From: Muricoccus roseus
GTDB taxonomy: Bacteria; Pseudomonadota; Alphaproteobacteria; Acetobacterales; Acetobacteraceae
Direction of reading: 5' to 3'
Length of the DNA: 39,264 nucleotides
Assembly: GCF_900141905.1 (NCBI RefSeq)
Contig: NZ_FQZF01000039.1
Coordinates: 1 to 39,264, forward strand
Part shown: positions 1 to 8,517 of the stretch, piece after piece
Layout: each line of letters opens with the position of its first letter
Numbering within the stretch: position 1 is the stretch's first letter
The notes under the pieces: model-generated
What the model was told of the DNA's origin: nothing
Seen by the model: only the letters and a program-made list of their open reading frames with translations
Databases searched by the model: none
Position numbers and translations under genes: made by a program

Positions 1-339
1 GGCGCCCAGATCTCGGCCATGCAGGGCGAGACGGCGCGGGCGGTGCAGGCGATCGGGGGGATCGTGCGCACGATCGAGGAGATGAACAGCATCACTGCCC
101 AGGTGGCGGCTGCCGCCGAGGAGCAGACGGCGGCGACCCGCGAGATCGGGCGGGCCGTCTCCGAGGCGGCCTCGGGCACGCAGGAGGTCTCGCGCCACAC
201 GGCGGGCGTGACCGAGGGCGCCGAGCGCACCGGGGCGGCGGCGGACCAGCTCCGCGCCGCCTCCGCCGAGCTCGCCCAGCAATCCGAGCAGCTCCGCGGA
301 CGGGTGGACCGCTTCCTCGCCGATATCCGCGCGGCCTAA
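1..339 (+). CDS. Methyl-accepting chemotaxis protein, C-terminal end (partial)
   Basis: The reading frame is open from the first base of the window, so the start and the sensor, membrane and HAMP parts lie upstream. The 112 residues seen are alanine/glutamate-rich heptads typical of the return helix of a chemoreceptor signalling coiled coil, including EMNSITAQVAAAAEEQTAA, the kind of segment that follows the kinase-contacting hairpin tip. The family relays ligand binding to CheA/CheW at the inner membrane. The protein ends in a plain basic/alanine tail with no CheR-binding pentapeptide. A chemoreceptor next to phospholipid genes is not informative; the flagellar cluster starts 7 kb away. The family call is firm; the ligand cannot be read. 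Confidence 0.85.
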   Translation, partial: GAQISAMQGETARAVQAIGGIVRTIEEMNSITAQVAAAAEEQTAATREIGRAVSEAASGTQEVSRHTAGVTEGAERTGAAADQLRAASAELAQQSEQLRGRVDRFLADIRAA

Positions 340-349
340 GTCCGCGCGG

Positions 350-1195
350 TCAGAGCGCCGGCTGGTCTTCCGTGAGTTGGGCCTGCCGGGCCGCCTCCAT
401 CTTCCGGCGGTACGAATGGAGGGAGAAGGGGATCATTCCCATATAGAGGAACCCCGCCGCCGCCAGCGCGGCCCAGGGCTCCGCCACCAGCAGCGCGGCA
501 TAGGCCGCGGCGCCGAGCATCAACGGCAGCACCGCCTCCCGCGGGATCTTCACCTTCTTGAAGGACCAGGTGGGCAAGGTGCTCACCAGCAACGCGGCGA
601 TGCCCACCAGCAGCACCGCCGAGACGATGGGGTGCCGGAGCGCGCCGGCGAGCCCCTCGAGCCCCCAGCCTTCCAGGGTCAGCGAGGCGAAGATCGGGAA
701 GAGGGCCAGCCCCGCCCCGGCCGGGGCAGGCACGCCCGTGAAGAAGCCGGCGGGACGCGGCACGCTGTCTGGCGCGTCCGGCACGTCGATGGCCGCGTTG
801 AAGCGCGCCAGGCGCAGCGCCATACAGGCCGCGAAAAGCAGGCAGGGAATGAAGCCCAGCCCGCGCGCATCATGCAGCGTCCAGAGATACAGGATGAAGG
901 CGGGGGCGACGCCGAAGCAGAGGAAGTCCGACAGGCTGTCGAACTCCGCGCCGAAGCGCGAGGTGGCCTGGAGCAGCCGCGCCAGCCGCCCGTCGATGCC
1001 GTCGATGAAGGCGGCGACCACGATCAGCGTCACGGCCGGCTCCCACCGGTCCTCGATGGCGAAGCGGATCGCCGTCATGCCGGCACAGAGGCCGAGCATG
1101 GTGAGGAGGTTCGGCAGCAGCCGGTTGAAGGACAGGCCCTGCAACCGCGGGCGGCGGCGCGGGGTGAAGCGGAAGCGGCGCGGCGCCTGTCCCAT
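350..1195 (-). CDS. pssA: CDP-diacylglycerol--serine O-phosphatidyltransferase
   Basis: 281 residues. It transfers phosphatidyl from CDP-diacylglycerol to L-serine at the inner membrane, giving phosphatidylserine, the precursor of phosphatidylethanolamine. The CDP-alcohol phosphotransferase signature D-G-x2-A-R-x8-G-x3-D-x3-D is complete: D68, G69, A72, R73, G82, D86 and D90. Around it are several hydrophobic membrane segments, and the first 20 residues are strongly basic and cytosolic. The gene begins 8 bases after the psd stop and reads in the same direction, so the two consecutive enzymes of the pathway form a psd-pssA operon. The very basic N-terminus and the length fit the alphaproteobacterial (Bacillus-like, membrane) type rather than the E. 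coli type. Confidence 0.95.
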   Translation of the reverse strand: MGQAPRRFRFTPRRRPRLQGLSFNRLLPNLLTMLGLCAGMTAIRFAIEDRWEPAVTLIVVAAFIDGIDGRLARLLQATSRFGAEFDSLSDFLCFGVAPAFILYLWTLHDARGLGFIPCLLFAACMALRLARFNAAIDVPDAPDSVPRPAGFFTGVPAPAGAGLALFPIFASLTLEGWGLEGLAGALRHPIVSAVLLVGIAALLVSTLPTWSFKKVKIPREAVLPLMLGAAAYAALLVAEPWAALAAAGFLYMGMIPFSLHSYRRKMEAARQAQLTEDQPAL

Positions 1196-1203
1196 GCGTG
1201 ATC

Positions 1204-1905
1204 TCAGACCTCGGCGTGTTGCGTGGCGGCGGCGAGGGACAGGTCGGCGATGACCGTCTCGCCGCCGATCATGGTCTGGCCGATCTCGACGACGGGGCGG
1301 ACGCCCTCCGGCAGGTAGAGGTCCGTGCGGCTGCCGAAGCGGATGATGCCGAAGCGCTCGCCGGCCCGCACGCGGTCCCCTTCGCGCACATGGCAGAGGA
1401 TGCGGCGGGCGATGAGGCCCGCGATCTGCACCACCGCGATCTCGCGTCCGTCATCCAGGCGGATGGCGAGCGCGTTGCGCTCATTGTCCACGCTGGCCTT
1501 GTCGAGCGAGGCGTTCAGGAAGGCGCCGTGCCGGTAGGCGATGCGCGTCACCGTGCCGTCGATCGGCATGCGGTTCACATGCACGTCCAGCACCGAGAGG
1601 AAGATGGCGACCCGCCAGCGCGGGGCGGGGCCGAGGCCCAGCTCCTCCGGCGGCACGGCGGGTTCGATGGAGACGATGTGCCCGTCCGCCGGGGCGATGA
1701 AGAGGCCGGGCCGGGCCGGCGTCACCCGCTCGGGGTCGCGGAAGAAGTACAGGCAGAAGCCGGTGAAGGCCGCGCCCAGCCAGAAGAGCCAGCTTCCGAG
1801 GGCCAGGCCGCCGACGACCGCCACGGCCGCTCCCCCGATGAGGAAGGGCTTACCGGCGGGGTGGGGGGGCGCGAGGACGAGGCGCAGGCTGTGCGCGAGG
1901 GACAT
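1204..1905 (-). CDS. psd: Phosphatidylserine decarboxylase proenzyme
   Basis: 233 residues, the short PSD form common in alphaproteobacteria. It decarboxylates phosphatidylserine to phosphatidylethanolamine at the inner membrane. The self-cleavage site is visible as F-G-S-R at residues 190-193; in this family Ser192 becomes the pyruvoyl group and the chain splits into beta and alpha subunits there. Other family blocks are PADG (72-75) and DVHVNR (107-112). Two hydrophobic stretches at about 22-54 anchor the beta chain. It is the first gene of a two-gene leftward operon with pssA. Upstream, 114 bases separate it from the LysM gene, which reads in the same direction. Confidence 0.95.
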   Translation of the reverse strand: MSLAHSLRLVLAPPHPAGKPFLIGGAAVAVVGGLALGSWLFWLGAAFTGFCLYFFRDPERVTPARPGLFIAPADGHIVSIEPAVPPEELGLGPAPRWRVAIFLSVLDVHVNRMPIDGTVTRIAYRHGAFLNASLDKASVDNERNALAIRLDDGREIAVVQIAGLIARRILCHVREGDRVRAGERFGIIRFGSRTDLYLPEGVRPVVEIGQTMIGGETVIADLSLAAATQHAEV

Positions 1906-2019
1906 GGCGATCCAGGAAAGAGGGAAGGCCCGGTTATGGTTGCTTGACCGGCACCGGACAACCCTGCGGCGTGCTTTCGGCGCCCCGCCGGCGTCCCGAA
2001 AATACCCGGGCGGAGTTGC

Positions 2020-3261
2020 TCAGCGAATATCCGGCACCGAGAAGACCTGGCCCGGATAGATCCGCGCGGGGTTACGGATCTGCTCCTGGTTCGCCTGGTA
2101 GATGACGGTGTAGCGGATGCCGCGCCCATAGGCGTCCCGGGCGATGCGCCAGAGATTGTTGCCGGGCTGCACCACCACCCGCCCGTCCCGGACGGCGCCG
2201 GGGGGGATGGATTCGCGCTGGAACGCCACTTCGACCCGGCTGGAAACGGCATTGGCGCCGAGTTGGTCCACCCGCAGCGTGTGGCGGCCGACCGGCGGGG
2301 GCTCGGCCGGGCTCAGGGACCACCGGCCGGAGGGATCGGCCGCGGCATCGCCGAGATGGCGTCCGTCGGCATAGAGGCGCAGCTGCGCGCCAGGCGGGGC
2401 GGTGCCGGCAAAGCGCATCGTGTTGCTGTCGTCGTAATCCACCACGTCGAGGCCCAGCCGCGCGGCGGGTGGCTCCCCGGCCGGCGCCGCCGACAGGGGC
2501 CGCGGCGCCGCCTGGGCGGTCGGCGGCAGCAGGAGCACGAGGGACGGGCCGGGACGGCTCTCCTGGGGCGGAGCCGCCTCGGCGGTCCGGGGCTCCTCCT
2601 GCCGCGGCTCCGCAGGGGCCGATGCCTGGGCGGCGGGTTGCTCGCGACGCGACGCGGGCTGGGGCGCCTGCTGGGCGACCTGGGGCTCGGAGGGGGCCGG
2701 GCCCACCACCAGCACGGTATCAGGCCCGGACATCTCCTGGCCGCCCGCCAAGCGGGCCCGCAGCGACAATTCGCGCGCGCCGGGGCCGAGCGGATCAGCC
2801 GGCAGGATCACCCATTCGCCCCGGGCATCCGCACGGGCGCGGCCGATCTCGCGCCCCCCCTCATAGAGGATCACCTCGGCGCCGGGGGCGGCGCGGCCAG
2901 CCACCACGACCATGCCGCGGGCGCCCATCCGCACCACGTCGAAGCGCGGCGGCTCCGCGGCCCGGGCCGGACGGGCCTCGGGAGGCGTGGCCTGGGAAGA
3001 GGTGGGTTGCGCCGGGGCCTCGCTCCGGGCAGGCGGCGGGGCGGCGGGCTGGCTGGGCGCGGCGGACCGGGCGGCAGGCGGCGTGGCCGGAGAAGCCTCG
3101 CCCCGGGGCGCAGGGGCGGAAGCCTGCGCCGGCATGGGCGCAGAACCAGCCGGGGGCGCCGGCGCGGCCCCCTGCCGTGTTCCGTAAAAAGCCACTGCCG
3201 CAGCAACGCCGATCAGGACCGCGGCGCCGCCGACGACTCGCAGCCGCGATGCGTCTGTCAT
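2020..3261 (-). CDS. Membrane-anchored LysM peptidoglycan-binding protein with Ig-like repeats
   Basis: About 413 residues. A single N-terminal membrane segment (about residues 7-25) is followed by a long proline/alanine-rich spacer, a first beta-rich Ig-like module, a second proline-rich spacer, a second Ig-like module, and a C-terminal LysM domain of about 50 residues (VQPGNNLWRIARDAYG ... NPARIYPGQVFSVP). LysM domains bind peptidoglycan N-acetylglucosamine, so the protein probably spans the periplasm from inner membrane to wall. The frame could also start at a GTG at 3267; the ATG two codons further in is preferred. The gene has its own upstream region and diverges from the cytochrome b gene. 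The specific role is unknown; proteins of this layout are common in Rhodospirillales. Confidence 0.85.
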   Translation of the reverse strand: MTDASRLRVVGGAAVLIGVAAAVAFYGTRQGAAPAPPAGSAPMPAQASAPAPRGEASPATPPAARSAAPSQPAAPPPARSEAPAQPTSSQATPPEARPARAAEPPRFDVVRMGARGMVVVAGRAAPGAEVILYEGGREIGRARADARGEWVILPADPLGPGARELSLRARLAGGQEMSGPDTVLVVGPAPSEPQVAQQAPQPASRREQPAAQASAPAEPRQEEPRTAEAAPPQESRPGPSLVLLLPPTAQAAPRPLSAAPAGEPPAARLGLDVVDYDDSNTMRFAGTAPPGAQLRLYADGRHLGDAAADPSGRWSLSPAEPPPVGRHTLRVDQLGANAVSSRVEVAFQRESIPPGAVRDGRVVVQPGNNLWRIARDAYGRGIRYTVIYQANQEQIRNPARIYPGQVFSVPDIR

Positions 3262-3404
3262 GGTCACGTAACTACGGCGTCAGAGCCCCCGATCACAAGG
3301 CCGCGTGTGGCGTCGAGGGCGGGATTTCGCCCGGCGTACCGCATCCACCCTGGGCGGGTGCGGCGCGACCTTCCTATCCTGGCCCGGAAGGCATGGAGGC
3401 TGGG

Positions 3405-4082
3405 ATGGCGGAGGCGGATGGCGGCCGGGTGCGGGTGAAGGTCTGGGACGGGTGGATCCGCCTCGTCCACTGGGGCGTCGCCGCCCTGGTCGGCTTCTCC
3501 TGGTGGAGCGCGGAAACCGGGCGGCTGGACTGGCACATCCTCTCGGGCGAGGTGATCCTGGCCCTCCTGCTCTTCCGCCTGGCCTGGGGCGTGGTGGGCT
3601 CCGACACCGCCCGCTTCTCCCGCTTCCTCCGCTCACCGCTGCAAGGGCTGCGGCACCTGCGCCACCTGCACCGGCGGGAGCCGGACACCGAAATCGGCCA
3701 CAATGCCGCCGGCGGCTGGATGGTGCTGGTGCTGCTGGCGCTGCTGCTGGCGCAAGCCGTCTCGGGCCTATTCACCGATGACGGCATCCTCGCCCGCGGG
3801 CCGCTGGCGCGCAGCGTTCCGCCGGACATGGCGGACGCCGCGCGCAGCCTGCACTTCATCGCCTTCGACCTGATCCTGATCGCGGTCGGCCTGCATATCC
3901 TGGCGGTGCTGGCCTATGCGGTGCTGAAGCGGCAGGACCTCGTCCGCCCGATGGTCACCGGCTTCAAGCGCCTGCCCTCGGCCATGGCGGCAAGGGCCCC
4001 GCGCATGGGCAGCCTCTGGCTTGCCCTGATCCTGCTTGCCCTGGCCGCGGGGGTGGTGGGCGCCATAGCCCGGCAGGGCTAG
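3405..4082 (+). CDS. Cytochrome b561-type membrane diheme protein
   Basis: 225 residues with four hydrophobic helices, matching the cytochrome b561 / Ni-hydrogenase-type cytochrome b family (PF01292). Candidate heme ligands are H22 (in WIRLVHWG), H44, H99, H150 and H164. Members pass electrons between quinol and periplasmic c-type cytochromes across the inner membrane. The ATG at 3405 is chosen because GGAGG lies five bases upstream; an in-frame ATG at 3393 has its purine stretch only one base away. The gene is convergent with the cytochrome c'-like gene, 27 bases apart. In many alphaproteobacteria such a b561 lies beside a c-type cytochrome, so the two may be partners (inference). Confidence 0.88.
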   Translation: MAEADGGRVRVKVWDGWIRLVHWGVAALVGFSWWSAETGRLDWHILSGEVILALLLFRLAWGVVGSDTARFSRFLRSPLQGLRHLRHLHRREPDTEIGHNAAGGWMVLVLLALLLAQAVSGLFTDDGILARGPLARSVPPDMADAARSLHFIAFDLILIAVGLHILAVLAYAVLKRQDLVRPMVTGFKRLPSAMAARAPRMGSLWLALILLALAAGVVGAIARQG

Positions 4083-4109
4083 GGCCCGCCCTCCCCCGGC
4101 CCGGCCGGA

Positions 4110-4547
4110 TCAACGGCTCCGGTGGTTGCGGTGGCAGGCGCCGCAGCTGGCGCCCATGGCGCGCACCGCCGCCGTGGTGGCCGCGGCATCGCCGCTCGCC
4201 GCGGCGGCGCGCAGCGCTTCGGCCGCAGTCGTCGCGTTGGCGGCCGCGCGTTCGAAGCCCGCGCGCTCCGACCAGACCGCCGGCAGGGCGCGGGAGCCAT
4301 TGCCGTTGGAGCCCGGCGGGAAGAACGCGGGAAGGTCGCGGAAGAAGGCGACCATCTCTTCCGCGCGGGGAACCGTGTCGCGCGTGTCGCCCCCGGCATT
4401 CGCCACCGCCCCGATCGCTTCGAGATTCGTCTGCATCCGGCGCAGCCCCTCCTTGCGGGTGGAGACCGGGTCGGGCTGGGCCATGGCGACCCCCAGGGTG
4501 GAGATGGCGGCGAGAAACGTGGCGATCGGGAGGGCGATGCGGGCCAT
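4110..4547 (-). CDS. Cytochrome c'/c556-family monoheme protein
   Basis: 145 residues: a Sec signal peptide (about 1-22, ending at AMAQ), then an alpha-helical domain closing with one heme motif C135-G-A-C138-H139 ten residues from the C-terminus. That is the position expected for the four-helix-bundle cytochrome c' family (PF01322). The protein would be periplasmic and carry covalent heme. The frame is open further upstream, but the ATG at 4547 has AGGAAGGA five bases in front and begins the signal peptide directly. It reads towards the cytochrome b561 gene, which may be its redox partner. Members bind NO/CO or act as electron carriers; which applies here cannot be told. Confidence 0.88.
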   Translation of the reverse strand: MARIALPIATFLAAISTLGVAMAQPDPVSTRKEGLRRMQTNLEAIGAVANAGGDTRDTVPRAEEMVAFFRDLPAFFPPGSNGNGSRALPAVWSERAGFERAAANATTAAEALRAAAASGDAAATTAAVRAMGASCGACHRNHRSR

Positions 4548-4644
4548 GCGGTCCTTCCTGCTGGATTCGCGCCTGGAGAGTATCGGGCCGGGCCCGTTCC
4601 GCACGATGGATTCACGTGATGACGACAATCTGGGCGGGGTGCCC

Positions 4645-4673
4645 TTGCCGGCCTCGCGGCACGGCGGTATACG
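4645..4673 (+). promoter_or_regulatory. Sigma-70-type promoter of tRNA-Pro
   Basis: TTGCCG at 4645-4650 and TATACG at 4668-4673 are separated by 17 bases. The predicted start near 4680 lies about 16 bases before the mature tRNA 5' end. Only the hexamers and the spacing support it. Confidence 0.5.
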
Positions 4674-4695
4674 CCGCCGCCCGGACGCCGTCTGA

Positions 4696-4772
4696 CGGAG
4701 CGTAGCTCAGCCTGGTAGAGCACTGTGTTCGGGACGCAGGGGCCGGAGGTTCGAATCCTCTCGCTCCGACCA
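4696..4772 (+). tRNA. tRNA-Pro (anticodon CGG)
   Basis: A full cloverleaf of 77 nt with encoded CCA. The acceptor stem CGGAGCG pairs with CGCTCCG. The D arm is GCTC/GAGC. The anticodon stem CTGTG/CGCAG encloses loop TTCGGGA with CGG at 4730-4732, reading the proline codon CCG. The variable loop has 5 nt, and the T loop is TTCGAAT. The discriminator is A4769. CCG is a heavily used proline codon in such GC-rich genomes. Confidence 0.97.
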
Positions 4773-4785
4773 AGACGGCTTCCAG

Positions 4786-4824
4786 AAGCCCCGCATGGCC
4801 CCGCCATGCGGGGCTTTCTGTTTT
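4786..4824 (+). terminator. Intrinsic terminator after tRNA-Pro
   Basis: A perfect 14-bp stem (4786-4799 with 4803-4816) with loop CCC is followed by TCTGTTTT. It starts 13 bases after the tRNA CCA end. Confidence 0.85.
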
Positions 4825-4973
4825 GGGCCTCCCGATAGGACGCCAGTCGTTTCGTGGCGGATCAGCAACAGCATGACCGGCATCGGGGCCGCCTCCACCG
4901 CACCGGCGCCGGCGTGGCACGCGCCTCGCTAGGCGTTTCTCACCACGCAAGCGCGCGTGAGGGGGAATTTTCC

Positions 4974-5735
4974 ATGAAGACCAATGTCGCCGCAGCGACC
5001 ACCTTCGCCCTGGGCCTGTCGCTTGCCTGCGGCAGCGCGGGGGCCTTCGAGCTGGAGAGCGCGGGGCTGACGGTGGGGGTCACGCCCACCATCTCGTCCG
5101 ACTACCTCTTCCGCGGCGTCAGCCAGACGCAGAACCGCCCCGCCGTGCAGGGCACGATCGATATCCAGCACACCACCGGCTTCTATGTTGGCGCCTTCGC
5201 CTCGAACGTCTCCTTCCTCGGCACCAATGCGCGCCAGGAGATCGATGCCATGGCTGGCTGGCGCACGACCCTGGCGGGGGTGAGCCTCGACCTCGGCGGC
5301 ATCGCCTATACCTATCCCGGCTACCGCAACCCGGCGAGCTCGGGCCTCTATGACCTGCAGTATTACGAGCTGGCGGTGAAGGCGGCCTATGAGATCCCGT
5401 CCCTGCCGCTGCCCGTGAAGGTGCTCGGCGCCTTCAACTGGTCGCCGAACTACCAGCTGGAGTCCGGGAACGGGTACTATGTCGAGGGTGGCCTGGAACT
5501 CGGCCTGCCGCTTGACTTCACCCTCGCCGGCCGCCTCGGCTACCAGTGGATCCAGAACAACACCCGCTGGGGTTCGCCCGACTTCGCGAACTGGAACGTG
5601 ACCCTGTCCTACAAGTTCTCCGACTTCGTCCTCACCGCCGGCTACTTCGACACCAGCCTCTCCCGGTCCGAGTGCTTTGCCGGCCAGAAGATCTGCGAGG
5701 CACGCGGCATGGTCTATCTCAGCCGCACCTTCTGA
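4974..5735 (+). CDS. TIGR02001/Gcw_chp family outer-membrane beta-barrel protein
   Basis: 253 residues. A signal peptide (about 1-24, cleaved after GSAGA) is followed by alternating aromatic/polar beta strands and a C-terminal Phe (SRTF), as in outer-membrane barrels. The early motif ISSDYLFRGVSQT and the later YPGY..P segment are typical of the Gcw_chp family (TIGR02001). The function of the family is not established; members are found in many Gram-negative bacteria. The ATG at 4974 starts the signal peptide and is preceded by GAGGGGG. The gene stands alone after the tRNA terminator and is convergent with the DUF2842 gene. Confidence 0.85.
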   Translation: MKTNVAAATTFALGLSLACGSAGAFELESAGLTVGVTPTISSDYLFRGVSQTQNRPAVQGTIDIQHTTGFYVGAFASNVSFLGTNARQEIDAMAGWRTTLAGVSLDLGGIAYTYPGYRNPASSGLYDLQYYELAVKAAYEIPSLPLPVKVLGAFNWSPNYQLESGNGYYVEGGLELGLPLDFTLAGRLGYQWIQNNTRWGSPDFANWNVTLSYKFSDFVLTAGYFDTSLSRSECFAGQKICEARGMVYLSRTF

Positions 5736-5777
5736 GGCGGAAGGCGGGCTGAGGCTGAAAGGCCGGGCGGTGCGGGA

Positions 5778-5966
5778 CTACTTCCGCGCCGCCCAGCGCA
5801 TCAGGCGGCCGACGGGCCAGACCCAGGCCATGCCAGCCACGGTGAAATAGGCGACCTGCAGCAGCCAGTGATGCGGCAGGACGAGATCGGCCAGCGCAAC
5901 GACCGCCCCGATATAGAGCAGGAAGCCCAGGATACCGGCGATGGTGGCGACGGGGACGCGCGACAT
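5778..5966 (-). CDS. DUF2842 small membrane protein
   Basis: 62 residues with two hydrophobic helices (about 6-29 and 33-51) joined by a short PHHW loop, and a basic tail (RLMRWAARK). Size, helix spacing and the segment [19 protein letters not shown] match DUF2842, a small inner-membrane family of alphaproteobacteria without known function. The reading frame extends far upstream on this strand, but the ATG at 5966 gives the family length; the extension is antisense to apt and the gene at 6722. It diverges from apt with 141 bases between the two starts. Confidence 0.8.
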   Translation of the reverse strand: MSRVPVATIAGILGFLLYIGAVVALADLVLPHHWLLQVAYFTVAGMAWVWPVGRLMRWAARK

Positions 5967-6107
5967 GCCCGTGCTGGTGCCGCATTCGCGGCGGCGCGCC
6001 AAGCCCCCTTCCACCCGCCCCTCCGCTCCCTGCCCACCGCCGGTTTGCCCCGGGGCCCTGGCCCGGCCTATGAGGCGGGCGCCAACCCCGAGACAGAGTC
6101 CCGAGCG

Positions 6108-6668
6108 ATGACCGACAGCCCCGCCGACATGTCCGCCGCCGGCACCGCGATGAACCTGAAGGACCACATCCGCGGCATTCCGGACTTTCCGAAGCCCGGC
6201 ATCCTCTTCTACGACATCTCCACCCTGCTGCGGCATGGGCCGGCCTGGAAGGAGGCGATGCGCCGCCTGGCCGAGATCGTGCGCCCGCACCGCCCCACCC
6301 TGCTGGCGGGCATCGAGAGCCGCGGCTTCCTGGTGGCCGCCCCGCTGGCGCTCGAGCTGGGCCTGGGCTTCGTCATGCTGCGCAAGCGCGGCAAGCTGCC
6401 CGGCGCCATCATCGGGCTGAACTACGCGCTGGAATACGGCACGGACCGGATCGAGATGCAGGCGGATGCCGTGAAGCCCGGCGACCGCGTGGTGATCCTG
6501 GACGACCTGCTGGCCACCGGCGGCACGCTCGCCGCCTCCATCGCCCTGCTGCGCCAGGCGGGTGCCGAGGTTCCCGGCGCCGCCGCGCTGATCGAGCTGA
6601 CCTTCCTCAAGGGCCGGGAACGGCTTGGGGGGACGGCGTTCGACGCGCTCATCGCCTACGACGATTGA
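6108..6668 (+). CDS. apt: Adenine phosphoribosyltransferase
   Basis: 186 residues. It salvages adenine: adenine + PRPP gives AMP + PPi, in the cytosol. The PRPP-binding motif [14 protein letters not shown] lies at 128-141, and [15 protein letters not shown] near residue 24 is the usual family N-terminal block. The chosen ATG gives a 15-residue extension relative to many homologues. An internal ATG at 6150 (MNLKDHIRG) would give the compact family length, and neither has a clear ribosome binding site, so the exact start is uncertain. The function is not in doubt. Confidence 0.95.
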   Translation: MTDSPADMSAAGTAMNLKDHIRGIPDFPKPGILFYDISTLLRHGPAWKEAMRRLAEIVRPHRPTLLAGIESRGFLVAAPLALELGLGFVMLRKRGKLPGAIIGLNYALEYGTDRIEMQADAVKPGDRVVILDDLLATGGTLAASIALLRQAGAEVPGAAALIELTFLKGRERLGGTAFDALIAYDD

Positions 6669-6721
6669 GGGAGGCGGGATTGCCACATTCCCGCCCCAGC
6701 GGCCCGGCAGCGTCCGGCGCC

Positions 6722-7711
6722 ATGAACACCCGCCAACCGCCGGGCGCCCCACGTCCCGCCCCCCTGCCCTGCCTGGGCCGGCGAGCGGCCGGACTCGCCC
6801 TGCTCTCCCTGGCCTTGCCGCGCGCCGGGATGGCGCAGGCGCAGGAAGGCGGGACCATGCTCGTGCCGGGGCCGGAGGATGGCGGCTGCGCCCGCTGGGC
6901 GGCCCGGGCCTCCGCCTCCCTGTCCCGCGGCCTGCACCGGCCCGGTGCGCTGCGCCTGACCTATCTGGGTGGACCGGATGGGGTGACGGCCGCCAACCGC
7001 TTTGCGACCCTGGACGGTGCCGGCGGCACGCATTTCCTCGTCCTGCCCGGCTGGACCTGCCATGCCCGGCTGACCGGCGCCACCCGCGCGCGTTTCGAGC
7101 CGCGCGCCTGGATGCCGCTGCTGGTGAACTGGCATGGCGCGATCCTGGCGGGGCGCGGGCCCCTGCCGGGGCGGGGCGGGGCGCCGCTGCGGGTCGCCAT
7201 CCCCTCCCCCGATGCGCCGGAGGCTGCGGCCCTGGCGGCGCTGGACCTGCTGGGCGTGCCGGCGCAGCCCGTGAGCGGCACGCCCGAGACAGCCTTCGCG
7301 GCAGGTGAGGCGGATGCCCTGATCCTGACCGGACCCGATGCCCTGGCGCGGGCCCAGGCCCTGGGTGCCCTGCCCTGGTACCAGCTGCCCTGGCCGGGCG
7401 AGGCGGAAGCCGGCGAGGTTCCCCCGTTTCCCTCGGATTCGCCGGTGGCAAAGGGCGTGCTGGCCGCAGCGGCGGGGCTGCAGATGCGCGTGGCGCTCGT
7501 CATGCCCCTGCTCACGCCCGCCGATACGGTGGCGGCCTGGCGGCGCGCCGCCGCCCGCTGGCCGGAGGAGGAGCGCGGCCAGCCCGATACCGGCCAGGCC
7601 CTGACCGGCCCAGCGGCGGCTTCAGCCTTTGCGCTTCTGTCTCCGTCGCCGGATGCGACCTTGTCCTATCGGAGCTGGCTCGAGCGGCGCCTGGGCTGGC
7701 GCCCGACCTGA
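6722..7711 (+). CDS. Exported protein of unknown function, periplasmic-binding-like
   Basis: 329 residues; not firmly recognised. The N-terminus carries a twin arginine before a hydrophobic core (GRRAAGLALLSLALP) and an alanine-rich cleavage region (GMAQAQ), so it is exported by Sec or Tat. The mature part has a faint resemblance to TctC/Bug tricarboxylate-binding proteins: a G-P-D-G-V-T-A-A-N-R block near residue 84, a tryptophan-rich middle and WYQL..P later. It lacks clear family signatures and no transporter genes are nearby. The frame opens at a TTG overlapping the apt stop (6665), but the ATG at 6722 begins the signal peptide. Co-transcription with apt is possible (53-base gap). Confidence 0.7.
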   Translation: MNTRQPPGAPRPAPLPCLGRRAAGLALLSLALPRAGMAQAQEGGTMLVPGPEDGGCARWAARASASLSRGLHRPGALRLTYLGGPDGVTAANRFATLDGAGGTHFLVLPGWTCHARLTGATRARFEPRAWMPLLVNWHGAILAGRGPLPGRGGAPLRVAIPSPDAPEAAALAALDLLGVPAQPVSGTPETAFAAGEADALILTGPDALARAQALGALPWYQLPWPGEAEAGEVPPFPSDSPVAKGVLAAAAGLQMRVALVMPLLTPADTVAAWRRAAARWPEEERGQPDTGQALTGPAAASAFALLSPSPDATLSYRSWLERRLGWRPT

Positions 7712-7721
7712 CCGCCGCCGG

Positions 7722-8516
7722 TCAGGCGAAAAGGCCGAGCAGGCTGCTCGTGCCAGTGGAACTGGGGCCTCCGCCGGCGGCCGCCATCACGTAGCGCTCC
7801 GCCAGCTTGGCGGCCTGGCGCGGATCGGCGAGCTTCGAGAGGTCGAGGCGCGAGGTGATGGCCCGGGCCTGGGTGTCCACCTCCTGGATCGCGATGGCCT
7901 GCGGCAGGCCCAGCGCCCCCGTGACGACACGGCGCAGCACGGCATCGCCCAGGACCTCATAGACGCTGGGGGCCTGGCCCTTGGCCAACCGCTGCTTGAA
8001 GTAGAGCGCGTCGGAGATGCCGCTCGCCTCGTTGTCCCGGGAGACGCGCCACTGATAGGCGGTGTAGCCCTCCGTCAGCGTCTTCTGCACCGACGCGTCG
8101 CGCAGCCCGTCCAGCCCGCGCTTGGCGAGGTTGAGCGTGGCGGCGGCGCTCTTCCAGCGCGCATCGGTGGCGGCGAGCTTCGAAGCGACGGATTTCGGGT
8201 CGCTGGGATCCGAGGTCAGCGCGCGAATGGCGAGGCCGGGCGTGTCCACGGCATCGGGCAGGCCGAGGGCGGGCAGCAGCACCGCCGTCACGCGCGGGTC
8301 GCGCAGCGCCGCCTCCACCGTCTTCGCGCGTGAAACGCCCTCGGTGAAGCGGGACAGGGCCAGCTTCACCGAGGCGTCCTTGGAGAGCTGCGAGACGCCC
8401 TTCTCCTCCGCGCCCTGGGCCGAGGCACGGCGGAAGGCCAGCAAGGCCGATGCGGGATCGGCCGTGCCGGCGGCCCCGCCGCCGCCGAGGATGGAGAGGG
8501 CGAGCGAGCCGGACAT
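7722..8516 (-). CDS. DUF1217 family flagellum-associated protein
   Basis: 264 residues, no signal peptide, mostly helical. The arrangement of short D-P-R-V..LL blocks, the segment RDNEASGISDALYFKQRL and the YEVLGDAVLRRVV block are characteristic of DUF1217, an alphaproteobacterial family usually found among flagellar genes. Its function is unknown. It is the last gene of the flbT-flaF-DUF1217 unit: its ATG begins one base after the flaF stop codon, implying translational coupling. Placement after the two flagellin regulators suggests a part in filament protein production or assembly (inference only). Confidence 0.8.
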   Translation of the reverse strand: MSGSLALSILGGGGAAGTADPASALLAFRRASAQGAEEKGVSQLSKDASVKLALSRFTEGVSRAKTVEAALRDPRVTAVLLPALGLPDAVDTPGLAIRALTSDPSDPKSVASKLAATDARWKSAAATLNLAKRGLDGLRDASVQKTLTEGYTAYQWRVSRDNEASGISDALYFKQRLAKGQAPSVYEVLGDAVLRRVVTGALGLPQAIAIQEVDTQARAITSRLDLSKLADPRQAAKLAERYVMAAAGGGPSSTGTSSLLGLFA

Positions 8517-8517
8517 G

